The notes beneath the pieces were generated by a model. It had not been told where the DNA came from. It was given only the letters and a program-made list of their open reading frames with translations, and made no database searches. A stretch of DNA of 16,864 nucleotides from JBCBEX01 sp038528235 (GTDB lineage: Bacteria; Bacteroidota; Rhodothermia; Rhodothermales; Rubricoccaceae): NCBI GenBank assembly GCA_038528235.1, contig JBCBEX010000089.1, forward strand, positions 1 through 16,864, in the 5' to 3' direction. Both the position numbers and the translations under genes were made by a program. Positions 7,558 to 13,801 of this stretch are shown here, piece after piece. Positions within the stretch are counted from its first letter, which is position 1. Each line of letters begins with the position of its first letter.

Positions 7558-8613
7558 TCAGGCGGGTGCGGTGACCATTTCGGGCTGCACGGTCCAGCGC
7601 AGCTCACGATCGATTGCTCCGGCCTCCATGAGTCGTTCGAGCCGCTTGAGGCGGCGGAATTCGGGGCCTTCGAACGCCTCAGGGGTGAGCCCCGCGTGGC
7701 GGAAGGCCGCGTAGAGTTGTTCGACACCCCGCTGCACCGTCCATTGCGGAGCGAAGCTGGGCAGATGCCGCTGAATCTTGGCAAAGTCGACCTGATAGGA
7801 GCGTGTATCCGGGCTAGCGCCGCCCGCGAACGCTACGGCACAATTCGGCACGACCTGGCCCACGATCTCGGCAACGTCGCGGATTTGGTAGTTCTCGCCC
7901 GGGCACCCGACGTTGAACGCCTCGTTGTGAACCGCCTCACGGGGCGCGGCGAGCACCGCTTCCACCGCGCGGCAGACGTCCTCGACATGAACCAGGGGGC
8001 GCCAAGGCGTACCGTCGCTCTTGAGGAGGATCTGCCCGGTTGTCACCGCCCACGCCGTCAGGTTGTTGACGACGAGGTCGAAGCGCAGCCGTGGCGAGAC
8101 GCCGTAGACTGTCGCGTTGCGCAGGAAGACTGGGCTGAAGTCGTCGGTGGCGAGCGGCGCGAGGTCTCGCTCGGCGAGCACCTTGGCCTCGCCATAGGGC
8201 GTCTGTGGGTTGAACGCAGCCTCTTCCGTCACGGCATCTTGCCCGGCCGCTCCGTAGAGGCTGCACGACGATGCGAACAGGAACCGTGAGACCCCAGCCT
8301 CCCGAGCGCGTTCGCCCAGCCGCACGGTCGCGGCGTGATTGATCTCGTAGGTAAGTCCAGGGTTGAGATTGCCGAGCGGGTCGTTCGAGAGATTGGCTAG
8401 GTGCACCACCGCGTCGAACCCTTCCAGGTCGGCCCGCCCAACGTCGCGAATGTCTTTCTGGACGCTGGGAATCGATGCCACCTCATCGGGCAAGAACGTG
8501 CTCGCTGCGAAGAAGTCGCTGTCGAGGCCGCGTACGTCATAGCCCAACGAGAGGAGGCGCGGCGTGAGAACGGAGCCGATGTAGCCGCTGTGGCCGGTGA
8601 CGAGGACGCGCAT
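7558..8613 (-). CDS. NAD-dependent epimerase/dehydratase (extended SDR), sugar-nucleotide modifying
   Basis: The protein has 351 residues starting with MRVLVTGHSGYIGS, whose GHSGYIG (7-13) is the NAD(P)-binding GxxGxxG. The catalytic set is SSCSLYG (115-121) with Tyr140 and Lys144 (TPYGEAK), as in extended SDRs. Further family marks are FLRNATVYG (163-171), WRPLVHVEDV (204-213) and FNVG (233-236). A C-terminal tail (EFRRLKRLERLMEAGAIDRELRW, 318-340) is, from memory, characteristic of SDRs found beside sugar C-methyltransferases. It probably reduces or epimerises C4 of a nucleotide-linked keto sugar, the step expected after C-methylation and 3,5-epimerisation. The start at ATG 8613 is preferred over an upstream in-frame ATG at 8682 that would overlap the preceding GT2 by 40 nt. 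It is 29 nt from that gene and 31 nt from the next. UDP-glucose 4-epimerase-like activity is an alternative; the exact substrate is unknown. Confidence 0.88.
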   Translation of the reverse strand: MRVLVTGHSGYIGSVLTPRLLSLGYDVRGLDSDFFAASTFLPDEVASIPSVQKDIRDVGRADLEGFDAVVHLANLSNDPLGNLNPGLTYEINHAATVRLGERAREAGVSRFLFASSCSLYGAAGQDAVTEEAAFNPQTPYGEAKVLAERDLAPLATDDFSPVFLRNATVYGVSPRLRFDLVVNNLTAWAVTTGQILLKSDGTPWRPLVHVEDVCRAVEAVLAAPREAVHNEAFNVGCPGENYQIRDVAEIVGQVVPNCAVAFAGGASPDTRSYQVDFAKIQRHLPSFAPQWTVQRGVEQLYAAFRHAGLTPEAFEGPEFRRLKRLERLMEAGAIDRELRWTVQPEMVTAPA

Positions 8614-8642
8614 GGTAGCGAGGCGTGGGTCGAGGAGATAAT

Positions 8643-9647
8643 TTAGGAGGCTGTTTCTGCGTGCTGCGTAGCCGACGTCCAAGGCCAGCGCTTGAGGCCG
8701 AAGTAGTTGTCAATGCCCGGCACGACGAGACGTCGCAGCGCCGTCCCGCGGAGGGCATACCGAAGCACAGCGCGGCGAGCACGACGGCGTTGGTCGATCG
8801 TAAGGCCTGGCGCCGTGCGCGTCGCTCGTAGGTAATTCCGTAGCGTCTGCACGGGAAGTCGAGCCCGCGCGGTCTTCTCCCCTGTTTCCCGCTGGGTCCA
8901 GGCCGTCCGGTCTAGATGTAGCGTACTCGCCGCATGAATCCGGTAGAGGAACTGCATCGACGGCACGAATCGGAAACGACCGAGCAGCGCCGCCTCGGCG
9001 AGCAACAGGTTGTCAGATCCGTGCGGGGTATGCAAAGACGTGCGTGCAAGCGCGCTCCGCCGGAAGACGCCGTGGATCGGAGCATTGACGCCGTTGCTAC
9101 CGAGCACCGCTTTAAAGCGAGCGACCGGAGCCTCGTCGAGATCCCGTTCGAGCAAGCGGTCGTCATGGACGAGCGTGCCGTCGGCCGTGCGGTAGGCTTG
9201 CACGGCGTCATCGTAGGCAAGCAGCCGGCTGTTCTCGTCGATCATGCGGCATGCGCCGTAGGCGAGGACCGCTCCGGGGTCAGCGTCCAGGGCCGCGAGG
9301 GCGGCTTCGATAAAGTCAGGCGAGCGCACGTCGTCGTATGCTGCCCATACGAAGTAGGGCGTGGACGGCGCTAGTTCGTAGACCCGGTTGAAGTTGGCCA
9401 GCGCACCGATGTTGCGAGCGTTGCGATGGTAGAGCACCCGAGGGTCCCGCTTAGCCGCCGCCTGGCATATTGATGGGGTCGCGTCAGTGGAAGCGTTGTC
9501 GGCGATGACCAACACGAGGCTTCGGTGCGTCTGCTTTAGCACGTTCTCGATGGCCGCCTCGATGAATGCCGCCCCGTTGTAGACCGGCATTCCGACCGCG
9601 ACCTGGGGCCACGACTTAGTGAACTTGGAAAGTGAATTAGGGCACAT
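8643..9647 (-). CDS. Family 2 glycosyltransferase (paralogue of the 6549-7526 gene)
   Basis: The protein has 334 residues from ATG 9647. The frame stays open to another ATG at 9761, but those 38 extra residues look non-conserved and VAVGMPVYNGAAFIE (17-31 of the short form) is the true GT2 beginning. Motifs are IADNASTDAT (48-57), RNARNIGALANFN (75-87), YFVWAAYDDVRSPDF (98-112) with the DxD-like Asp pair, and HGSDNLLLAEAALLGRF (209-225) at the acceptor-side catalytic position. The C-terminus has RRLVVPGIDNYFGLKRW (305-321), matching the NYFG tail of the neighbouring GT2. Along its length it follows the same plan as that protein, so a duplication with divergence is likely, the two adding different sugars to one glycan. 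It is the first gene after a 285-nt gap with several dyads, which may hold its own promoter. Donor and acceptor are unknown. Confidence 0.88.
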   Translation of the reverse strand: MCPNSLSKFTKSWPQVAVGMPVYNGAAFIEAAIENVLKQTHRSLVLVIADNASTDATPSICQAAAKRDPRVLYHRNARNIGALANFNRVYELAPSTPYFVWAAYDDVRSPDFIEAALAALDADPGAVLAYGACRMIDENSRLLAYDDAVQAYRTADGTLVHDDRLLERDLDEAPVARFKAVLGSNGVNAPIHGVFRRSALARTSLHTPHGSDNLLLAEAALLGRFRFVPSMQFLYRIHAASTLHLDRTAWTQRETGEKTARARLPVQTLRNYLRATRTAPGLTIDQRRRARRAVLRYALRGTALRRLVVPGIDNYFGLKRWPWTSATQHAETAS

Positions 9648-9716
9648 GATCAGAAGCGTGCAGACTGGCGGGGTACTAGCACTGGGAGCATAGCCTACGC
9701 CGAAGAAAGCCCTGTG

Positions 9717-9736
9717 CCAATACCTGTCCGTATTGG
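9717..9736. promoter_or_regulatory. Perfect 7+7 dyad (operator- or hairpin-like)
   Basis: CCAATAC (9717-9723) and GTATTGG (9730-9736) are exact reverse complements around a 6-nt spacer. It lies 70 nt upstream of the GT2 start at 9647, in an otherwise non-coding gap. The symmetry would suit either a repressor site or a short RNA hairpin. No known regulator site is recognised. Confidence 0.35.
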
Positions 9737-9835
9737 AACTGCCATGGTCCTGTGGCGACAACCGATTGGGCGCTTTGTCTTACAGACCAGCCGATCTATC
9801 GCGCTCTAGCGTGACGCCGGGAGGCCCAATATGGC

Positions 9836-9874
9836 GCCAGCCCGTCGACCTGGAGGGTGGTCGATCGGGCTGGC
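9836..9874. terminator. Long imperfect hairpin downstream of the GME-like gene
   Basis: Left arm 9836-9850 (GCCAGCCCGTCGACC) pairs with right arm 9859-9874 (GGTCGATCGGGCTGGC) over 15 base pairs, with T9865 as the only bulge and an 8-nt loop. It lies about 60 nt beyond the stop of the gene at 9933-11018. No T run follows on the minus strand, so it may be a processing/stability hairpin or a weak terminator. Confidence 0.45.
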
Positions 9875-9877
9875 TGA

Positions 9878-9901
9878 CCGGCGGCCGGGAGGGCCGTCCG
9901 G
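9878..9901. terminator. Second GC-rich hairpin, adjacent to the first
   Basis: CCGGCGGCC (9878-9886) pairs with GGCCG plus CCGG (9892-9896, 9898-9901), giving nine base pairs with one bulged T (9897) and a 5-nt loop. It is only 3 nt from the larger hairpin and has the same design of a single bulged T in the right arm. On the minus strand it is met first, about 31 nt after the stop codon of the GME-like gene. Confidence 0.4.
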
Positions 9902-9932
9902 ATTTCGTGGGCACGAGGCCCGAAGCGTAAAC

Positions 9933-11018
9933 CTAGTGGGCGAGTGCGGCTTCTGCCTGTGCCCCATCCCCTGAGGCTGAGAGCACACCTTCCCGGACGA
10001 GCTTCGCGCGGACCTCTTGCTCAATCCAGGCATAGGTGCGCGCGATGCCATCCTCCAGGGCGATTTTAGGCTCCCAGCCAAGAGTCTGGCGTAGAAGATC
10101 GTTGTCGGAGTTGCGCCCGCGTACACCCATCGGTCCGTCCACGTGCACGTGTTCGATGTCGATGCCAGCCGCGTCCGCCGCTATGTCAGCGAGCTTGTTG
10201 ATCGTGACCATGCGGTCGCGGCCGAGGTTCAGCGGCTCGGCGTAGTCTCCCATCATGATGCGATAGACGCCTTCGACACAGTCGTCCACGTGCATGAAGG
10301 AGCGGGTCTGTTCACCATCGCCCCAGATCTCTACCTGTGGCTCGCCACCAGGCTGACCTTCGCGACCCCCGAGCAGCTTCGCATGAGCGACCTTCCGCAT
10401 CATCGCCGCGGGTGCTTTTTCGCGACCGCCTTCCCACGTCCCAAGTTCGCCATAGACGTTGTGGAAGCGTACCGTGCGCGTCTCGATGCCGTACTGCTTG
10501 CGGTAGTGGAAGGCCAACTGCTCTGTAATGAGCTTCTCCCAGCCGTAGGCGTCCTGCGGCTGCGCAGGGTAGGCGTCGTCTTCCTTGAGCGGCGTCACCT
10601 CAGCCTCCGTCTGGAGATACTCTGGATAGACGCACGCCGACGACGTGTAGAGGTAGCGCGTCACGCCCGCCTGTTTGGCGGCCTCCATCGTGTGGGTGTT
10701 GATGAGGATGTTGTTGTGCAGAATCTCGGCGTGATACTTTGAGATGAAGCCCATACCGCCCATGTCTGCTGCGAGCGCATAGACGTGCTGGATCGGCTGG
10801 CGCTCGCCGCCGATGTCGGCAGGGCGTACGGCTTCGAGGCAGTTGGCCCAGCGGCGGAGATCGAGCAACTCGAACTCGTCTGCGTCCGACGCCTCGAACT
10901 CTGGCTGCTTGATGTCAACGCCTCGGACCCAGTAGCCTTTGGCTTTCAGAAACTTGACCAGGTGGTGGCCGATGAAGCCACCAGCGCCGGTGACGAGGAC
11001 GGGAATGGGCTGCGACAT
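9933..11018 (-). CDS. GDP-mannose 3,5-epimerase-like NAD-dependent epimerase (GME family)
   Basis: The protein has 361 residues and belongs to the extended SDRs. GAGGFIG (11-17) binds NAD. The following features match plant GDP-mannose 3,5-epimerase closely: AADMGGMGFI (83-92), SSACVYPE (126-133) with Cys129 as catalytic acid/base, DAYGWEKL (156-163) with Tyr158 and Lys162, RFHNVYGELGTWEGGREKAPAA (184-205) with Lys201 as the second acid/base residue, WGDGEQTRSF (232-241) and GVRGRNSDN (298-306). The plant enzyme turns GDP-D-mannose into GDP-L-galactose (and GDP-L-gulose). In this setting the product would be an L-sugar donor for the glycan; that is inferred. Both catalytic residues are present, so activity is likely. 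A 25-residue polar/Ala-rich tail follows the core. Start ATG 11018, 54 nt after the WecG-like gene. Bacterial members can act on other NDP-sugars, so the precise substrate is open. Confidence 0.9.
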   Translation of the reverse strand: MSQPIPVLVTGAGGFIGHHLVKFLKAKGYWVRGVDIKQPEFEASDADEFELLDLRRWANCLEAVRPADIGGERQPIQHVYALAADMGGMGFISKYHAEILHNNILINTHTMEAAKQAGVTRYLYTSSACVYPEYLQTEAEVTPLKEDDAYPAQPQDAYGWEKLITEQLAFHYRKQYGIETRTVRFHNVYGELGTWEGGREKAPAAMMRKVAHAKLLGGREGQPGGEPQVEIWGDGEQTRSFMHVDDCVEGVYRIMMGDYAEPLNLGRDRMVTINKLADIAADAAGIDIEHVHVDGPMGVRGRNSDNDLLRQTLGWEPKIALEDGIARTYAWIEQEVRAKLVREGVLSASGDGAQAEAALAH

Positions 11019-11072
11019 AGGAGGGGACTGTGTCGAATGAACGAGTTCAGGTACCGAGCAGGTCGGCGTGTT

Positions 11073-11915
11073 TCAAGAAGGAAGAGCGTTGGGGCGACCC
11101 CCCACGCGCTCGCGAGCGAGTTGCAACAAATAGCCCGCCATAAACTGGGGGACGCATTTAGCGTAGCGTTTCCACAACCGACGCGGCTCTTTGGCAAGAC
11201 GATAGGCCCACTCGAGTCCCATTGTCTGCAAACGGGATGGGGCCTGGTCGAGCTTGCCCGCGTGGAAATCGAAGGCAGCCCCGACGGCCACGAGAACCGC
11301 AGGGATGTGCGGGCTCTGCTTCGCGCACCACGTTTCCTGCTTTGGGCAGCCAAGACCTACGAACACGATGCGCGCGCCAGACGCCGTGATTTCTTCCGCG
11401 AACGCGGCATCCTCTTCCGGCGTGAGCGACCGGTACGGCGGCGAGATCTCACTAACGATTTTAAGCCCAGGTGCTTTTCGCGGTAGCTGCTCGCACAGCG
11501 CATCCAGCCGGTCCTGGGACGACCCATAGAGTCCAACCGGGACGCCAGCGCGCGCTGCCGCCTGGCAGAGGTACAGCATCAGGTCTGGGCCATAGACGCG
11601 ATCTTGAATCTGAACGCCAAGGCCGCGCAGGCCCCATACCGCCGCGATGCCGTCGGGCACGTTGAGATCGGCGCCGTTGAGGATCGCCTGGAACGCTGGG
11701 TTGTCCGTCGCCTCCACGAGCCCATGAGCGCCCGAGGTGCAGAGGTACCGAGCCTCCCCATGCGTTGCCCAGTCAAGGACGATCTGGGTTGCCTGCTCGT
11801 AGGTCGTGCCATCTACCCGTGTCCCAAGCACGTAACGCGCAGGCACGCCAGGCGGAGCCGCCTTCGGTTGGGGCGACAGTGCGACAGGGGTCGGGGCGGG
11901 AGCGACGTCGGTCAC
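11073..11915 (-). CDS. WecG/TagA/CpsF family glycosyltransferase (GT26)
   Basis: The protein has 280 residues and is the first gene of the glycan cluster. Family blocks are TSGAHGLVEATDNPAFQ (60-76), LNVPDGIAAVW (84-94) with Asp88 at the conserved catalytic Asp, GLYGSS (128-133), VFVGLGCPKQETW (184-196) with the GxPKQE signature, and VGAAFDFHAGK (211-221). It ends with the GLEWAYRL...EPRRLWKRY appendage (233-251) that, in the TagA family, mediates membrane attachment. These enzymes transfer an N-acetylhexosamine or uronic acid onto a polyprenyl-diphosphate sugar at the inner face of the cytoplasmic membrane, so it probably acts early in assembly of the repeat unit. The start is GTG at 11915. 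No upstream in-frame ATG is present and the Pro/Ala-rich first 25 residues are poorly conserved, so a slightly later start is possible. The polyprenyl-phosphate sugar transferase that should act before it is not in this window. Confidence 0.92.
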   Translation of the reverse strand: MTDVAPAPTPVALSPQPKAAPPGVPARYVLGTRVDGTTYEQATQIVLDWATHGEARYLCTSGAHGLVEATDNPAFQAILNGADLNVPDGIAAVWGLRGLGVQIQDRVYGPDLMLYLCQAAARAGVPVGLYGSSQDRLDALCEQLPRKAPGLKIVSEISPPYRSLTPEEDAAFAEEITASGARIVFVGLGCPKQETWCAKQSPHIPAVLVAVGAAFDFHAGKLDQAPSRLQTMGLEWAYRLAKEPRRLWKRYAKCVPQFMAGYLLQLARERVGGRPNALPS

Positions 11916-12077
11916 GGGGGTGTACGGTGTGGCGTTGGGATCGGGTTAGGGCCAAGAGCCGCGCCAAGCCTCCCCTCCGTTGCTATGCTTCACGCCAACA
12001 GCGCTACAGCGTTACACTGGCCAAGACTAAATGCGCAGCGAGGCTCCCGCGAGGACCCCGCTTCCGGTGCGAGACAC

Positions 12078-12091
12078 AGACCGAGCGGTCT
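12078..12091. promoter_or_regulatory. Short dyad AGACCG-AG-CGGTCT upstream of the glycan cluster
   Basis: This is a perfect 6+6 inverted repeat with a 2-nt centre, placed in the gap where control of the glycan genes would be expected. It is short enough to occur by chance in GC-rich DNA, and no known regulator is recognised. Confidence 0.2.
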
Positions 12092-12195
12092 CGTCCCTCC
12101 AGAGCGCGAAACGATACCGCTTGGCATGTGATCAAACCGCGAAGGCTGGACAGTATTTCTCCACAGTGCATCCACACCGCGAGACCCCAAACGCA

Positions 12196-12229
12196 ACGAG
12201 GCCGCTGCGGGTGAACGCAGCGGCCTCGT
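12196..12229 (-). terminator. Intrinsic terminator of the rpsF-rpsR-rplI operon
   Basis: ACGAGGCCGCTGCG (12196-12209) and CGCAGCGGCCTCGT (12216-12229) are exact 14-nt reverse complements around a 6-nt loop. The hairpin begins 20 nt after the rplI stop. On the minus strand it is followed by TGCGTTTGGGG, a modest T-containing tail. Position and strength make it the end of the ribosomal operon. Confidence 0.85.
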
Positions 12230-12249
12230 CGAGCGGATGTGCGACGCAC

Positions 12250-12708
12250 CTAGATGGCTTCCTGCATCGGGACGACCTGCACCTTCACGTCGGCCGTGAA
12301 CTCAGGGTGGAGGCGGACGGTCGCACCGTAGACTCCGGTCATGCGGATGTCTTCCTTCAGCGCGATCTTTTTGCGATCGATGTCGACGCCCTGCTCCTGG
12401 AGCAGTTCTTCGATCTGCTGCGTTGTGACGGTGCCGAAGATGCGGTTCTCTTCGCCCGTGCGCATTGGGATGACGAGCGCGGGCATGCCTTCGAGCTTGG
12501 CCTTGAGCGCCTCGGCGTCTGAGCGGCGCTGCTCGACCTTGTGGGCCTGCTGGCGGCGTTCCTCGGCGAAGCGCTTCAGCGTACCCTCTGTGGCAACGAC
12601 GGCCATCCCCTGCGGGATGAGATAGTTGCGGCCGTAGCCGTTCTTGACCTCGACCACGTCGCCTCGGATGCCGAGCGTGTCGATGTCTTGCGTGAGAATG
12701 ATTTTCAT
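12250..12708 (-). CDS. rplI: 50S ribosomal protein bL9
   Basis: The protein has 152 residues, close to the usual 147-150. The N-terminal 23S rRNA-binding domain has GDVVEVKNGYGRNYLIPQGMA (16-36), the bL9 signature. A long charged connecting helix (about 42-75, rich in Arg, Glu, Gln, Ala) leads to the C-terminal domain (FGTVTTQQI, then a stretch ending VQVVPM). bL9 sits at the base of the L1 stalk and helps maintain reading frame. It is the last gene of rpsF-rpsR-rplI, 81 nt after rpsR, a longer spacing than the 29 nt between rpsF and rpsR, and is followed directly by a strong hairpin. Start ATG 12708; no Shine-Dalgarno is visible, as is common in this branch of bacteria. Confidence 0.97.
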   Translation of the reverse strand: MKIILTQDIDTLGIRGDVVEVKNGYGRNYLIPQGMAVVATEGTLKRFAEERRQQAHKVEQRRSDAEALKAKLEGMPALVIPMRTGEENRIFGTVTTQQIEELLQEQGVDIDRKKIALKEDIRMTGVYGATVRLHPEFTADVKVQVVPMQEAI

Positions 12709-12727
12709 AGCGATGGGGGCTTCAGGG

Positions 12728-12780
12728 GCATGCGCAGCATGCGGGTCACGCCAAGGCTGGCGGGGCGATGCGCAGCATGC
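12728..12780. repeat. Direct repeats flanking a small hairpin in the rpsR-rplI spacer
   Basis: ATGCGCAGCATGC occurs at 12730-12742 and again at 12768-12780, identical over 13 nt. Each copy contains the self-complementary hexamers TGCGCA and GCATGC; the first is preceded by GC, giving GCATGC-GCA-GCATGC. Between them is the hairpin CGCCA-AGGC-TGGCG (12749-12762). The whole unit fills most of the 81-nt spacer, so it may fold in the mRNA and affect rplI translation. It could also be a small dispersed repeat of the genome. Confidence 0.55.
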
Positions 12781-12789
12781 TCCTGTCGA

Positions 12790-13155
12790 TTACCGGACAT
12801 TTTCAGCGACGAAGGGCAGCAGCGCCACGTGGCGCGCGCGCTTCACGGCGATGGTGAGCTGGCGCTGGAACTTCGCCGAGACGCCCGTGAGGCGGCGCGG
12901 GAGCAGCTTGCCCTGCTCGTTGATGTAGCGCTCCAGCGTGTCGATGTCCTTGTAGTCGATGTACTCGATGCCAGCGGCGACGAAGGGGCAGCGCGTGCGG
13001 CGGCGGTTGGCGCCAGGCGCGGCGGTGCGGGTGATCGTCGGCTGGTCGGCAGCGGCGGCCTTCTGCTCGGGCGTCTGCTGGCTCTCGGTGGAGCTGCTCG
13101 CCGCGGGCGCAGCGCTCGCTTCGGTGGTCGTGGTTTCGGTCGTGGCTTCAGCCAT
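12790..13155 (-). CDS. rpsR: 30S ribosomal protein bS18 with N-terminal extension
   Basis: The protein has 121 residues, against about 75 in E. coli. The conserved core is residues 51-121: RRRTRCPF (51-58), IDYKDIDTLERYI (66-78), GKLLPRRLTG (82-91), KFQRQL (95-100) and the basic KRARHVALLPF (105-115), which bind 16S rRNA and pair with bS6 on the platform of the small subunit. Residues 1-50 are a low-complexity stretch rich in Thr, Ala, Ser, Glu and Gln with few basic residues, probably disordered. Order and strand (bS6, bS18, bL9) are the standard arrangement, with a 29-nt gap after rpsF. Start ATG 13155. A start within the extension is unlikely because no later Met precedes the core. Confidence 0.96.
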   Translation of the reverse strand: MAEATTETTTTEASAAPAASSSTESQQTPEQKAAAADQPTITRTAAPGANRRRTRCPFVAAGIEYIDYKDIDTLERYINEQGKLLPRRLTGVSAKFQRQLTIAVKRARHVALLPFVAENVR

Positions 13156-13184
13156 GGGAGTTGGAGTCCAGAGTGAGAGATCGG

Positions 13185-13550
13185 TTACGCGTCGGCCTCG
13201 ACGGGCTGCTCGGCGGCCTTGGCGCGCTGCTGCTCGAAGTAGCGCTGCATCTTGGCGTCGTAGCGGAGCACGAGGTGGCGGAGGATGTCGTCGTTGATCT
13301 GGAGCGCACGCTCCAGCTTGGCGATGAAGGTCCCGTCTCCTCGGAAGTTGGTCACGACGTAATAGCCGTTGCGCTTCTTCTGGATCGGGTAGGCGAGCCG
13401 CTGGCTCCCCATCTCCTCGGTGTGGACGACGTCCGCGTCGTTTTCGCGGAGGTAGTTCTGGACGCGCTCGACCATGTTCTTCGTCTGGTCGTCGCTGAGT
13501 ACGGGGTTGATGACGTACATCAACTCGTACATGGGTCGTGATTCAGCCAT
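13185..13550 (-). CDS. rpsF: 30S ribosomal protein bS6
   Basis: The protein has 121 residues from ATG at 13550. Family features are YELMYVINPVL (8-18, first strand), VHTEEMGSQRLAYPIQKKRNGYYVV (42-66), the bS18-contacting part, and INDDILRHLVLRYD (85-98). A polar/Ala-rich tail (99-121) ends in EADA. The frame is open to a further ATG at 13874, but those 108 residues are Arg-rich without family likeness and run into the neighbouring gene, so they are rejected. A second start at Met7 (13532) is possible, since many bS6 proteins begin right at the YELMY block. It is the first gene of the rpsF-rpsR-rplI unit, with a possible promoter about 95-120 nt upstream. bS6 and bS18 act as a pair in the small-subunit platform. 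Confidence 0.96.
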   Translation of the reverse strand: MAESRPMYELMYVINPVLSDDQTKNMVERVQNYLRENDADVVHTEEMGSQRLAYPIQKKRNGYYVVTNFRGDGTFIAKLERALQINDDILRHLVLRYDAKMQRYFEQQRAKAAEQPVEADA

Positions 13551-13642
13551 GTAGTCCCTATGGAATACGTGATTGGGGGCGTATGCCCGACATCGAAAAG
13601 CCCACGCCGAAACGCAGGCCGTGCCGAGCAGGGAGAAGGAAA

Positions 13643-13671
13643 AGTATGAAGGGCGACGTGAGAAGTTTGAA
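13643..13671 (-). promoter_or_regulatory. Possible sigma-70-like promoter of the ribosomal operon
   Basis: On the minus strand, TTCAAA (13671-13666) and CATACT (13648-13643) are separated by exactly 17 nt and each matches the consensus at 4 of 6 positions. The same area also reads TACTTTTC, near the Bacteroidota -7 element TAnnTTTG. It would leave a leader of about 85 nt before rpsF, and no better candidate lies in the 251-nt gap. Confidence 0.4.
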
Positions 13672-13801
13672 CGCTGGGGAGGTTTTGCGGAAAGCTCACG
13701 CCTTCCCGTCGTCGCCCCTCGTCTCAGCGACCTCTCTCGGTGGCGAAACCAGACACCTCCGGCCAGAGCGACACAAAGTCTGGAGTCGCGTGCACGCGGG
13801 C

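Larger units (their letters stand above)
11916..12249. other. Non-coding gap between ribosomal operon and glycan cluster
   Basis: This 334-nt gap holds the rplI hairpin terminator at its right end. It also holds the dyad AGACCG-AG-CGGTCT at 12078-12091, about 165 nt upstream of the first glycan gene. No convincing -35/-10 or Bacteroidota-type TTG/TAnnTTTG promoter pair was found, although a promoter for the eight-gene cluster is expected here. Short open frames crossing it do not resemble proteins. Confidence 0.6.

Noticed and set aside
7527..7784. Upstream extension of the GT2 gene (86 extra residues)
   Set aside because: It would overlap the 3' end of the SDR gene by more than 200 nt and the added residues are Pro/Ser/Arg-rich without family likeness; GT2 begins at MAPTVAIGLPVYNG.
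8614..8682. Upstream ATG for the SDR gene
   Set aside because: The SDR fold begins at MRVLVTGHSG; the extra 23 residues overlap the preceding GT2 gene.
9648..9761. Longer start for the GT2 at 8643-9647
   Set aside because: The 38 extra residues have no GT2 likeness and would cover the dyad-containing gap. Still possible but less likely than ATG 9647.
13551..13801. bS6:bS18-binding leader RNA upstream of rpsF
   Set aside because: I looked for the hairpin with a CCG bulge known from other bacteria and saw only a 5-6 bp stem (13578-13608) without that motif.
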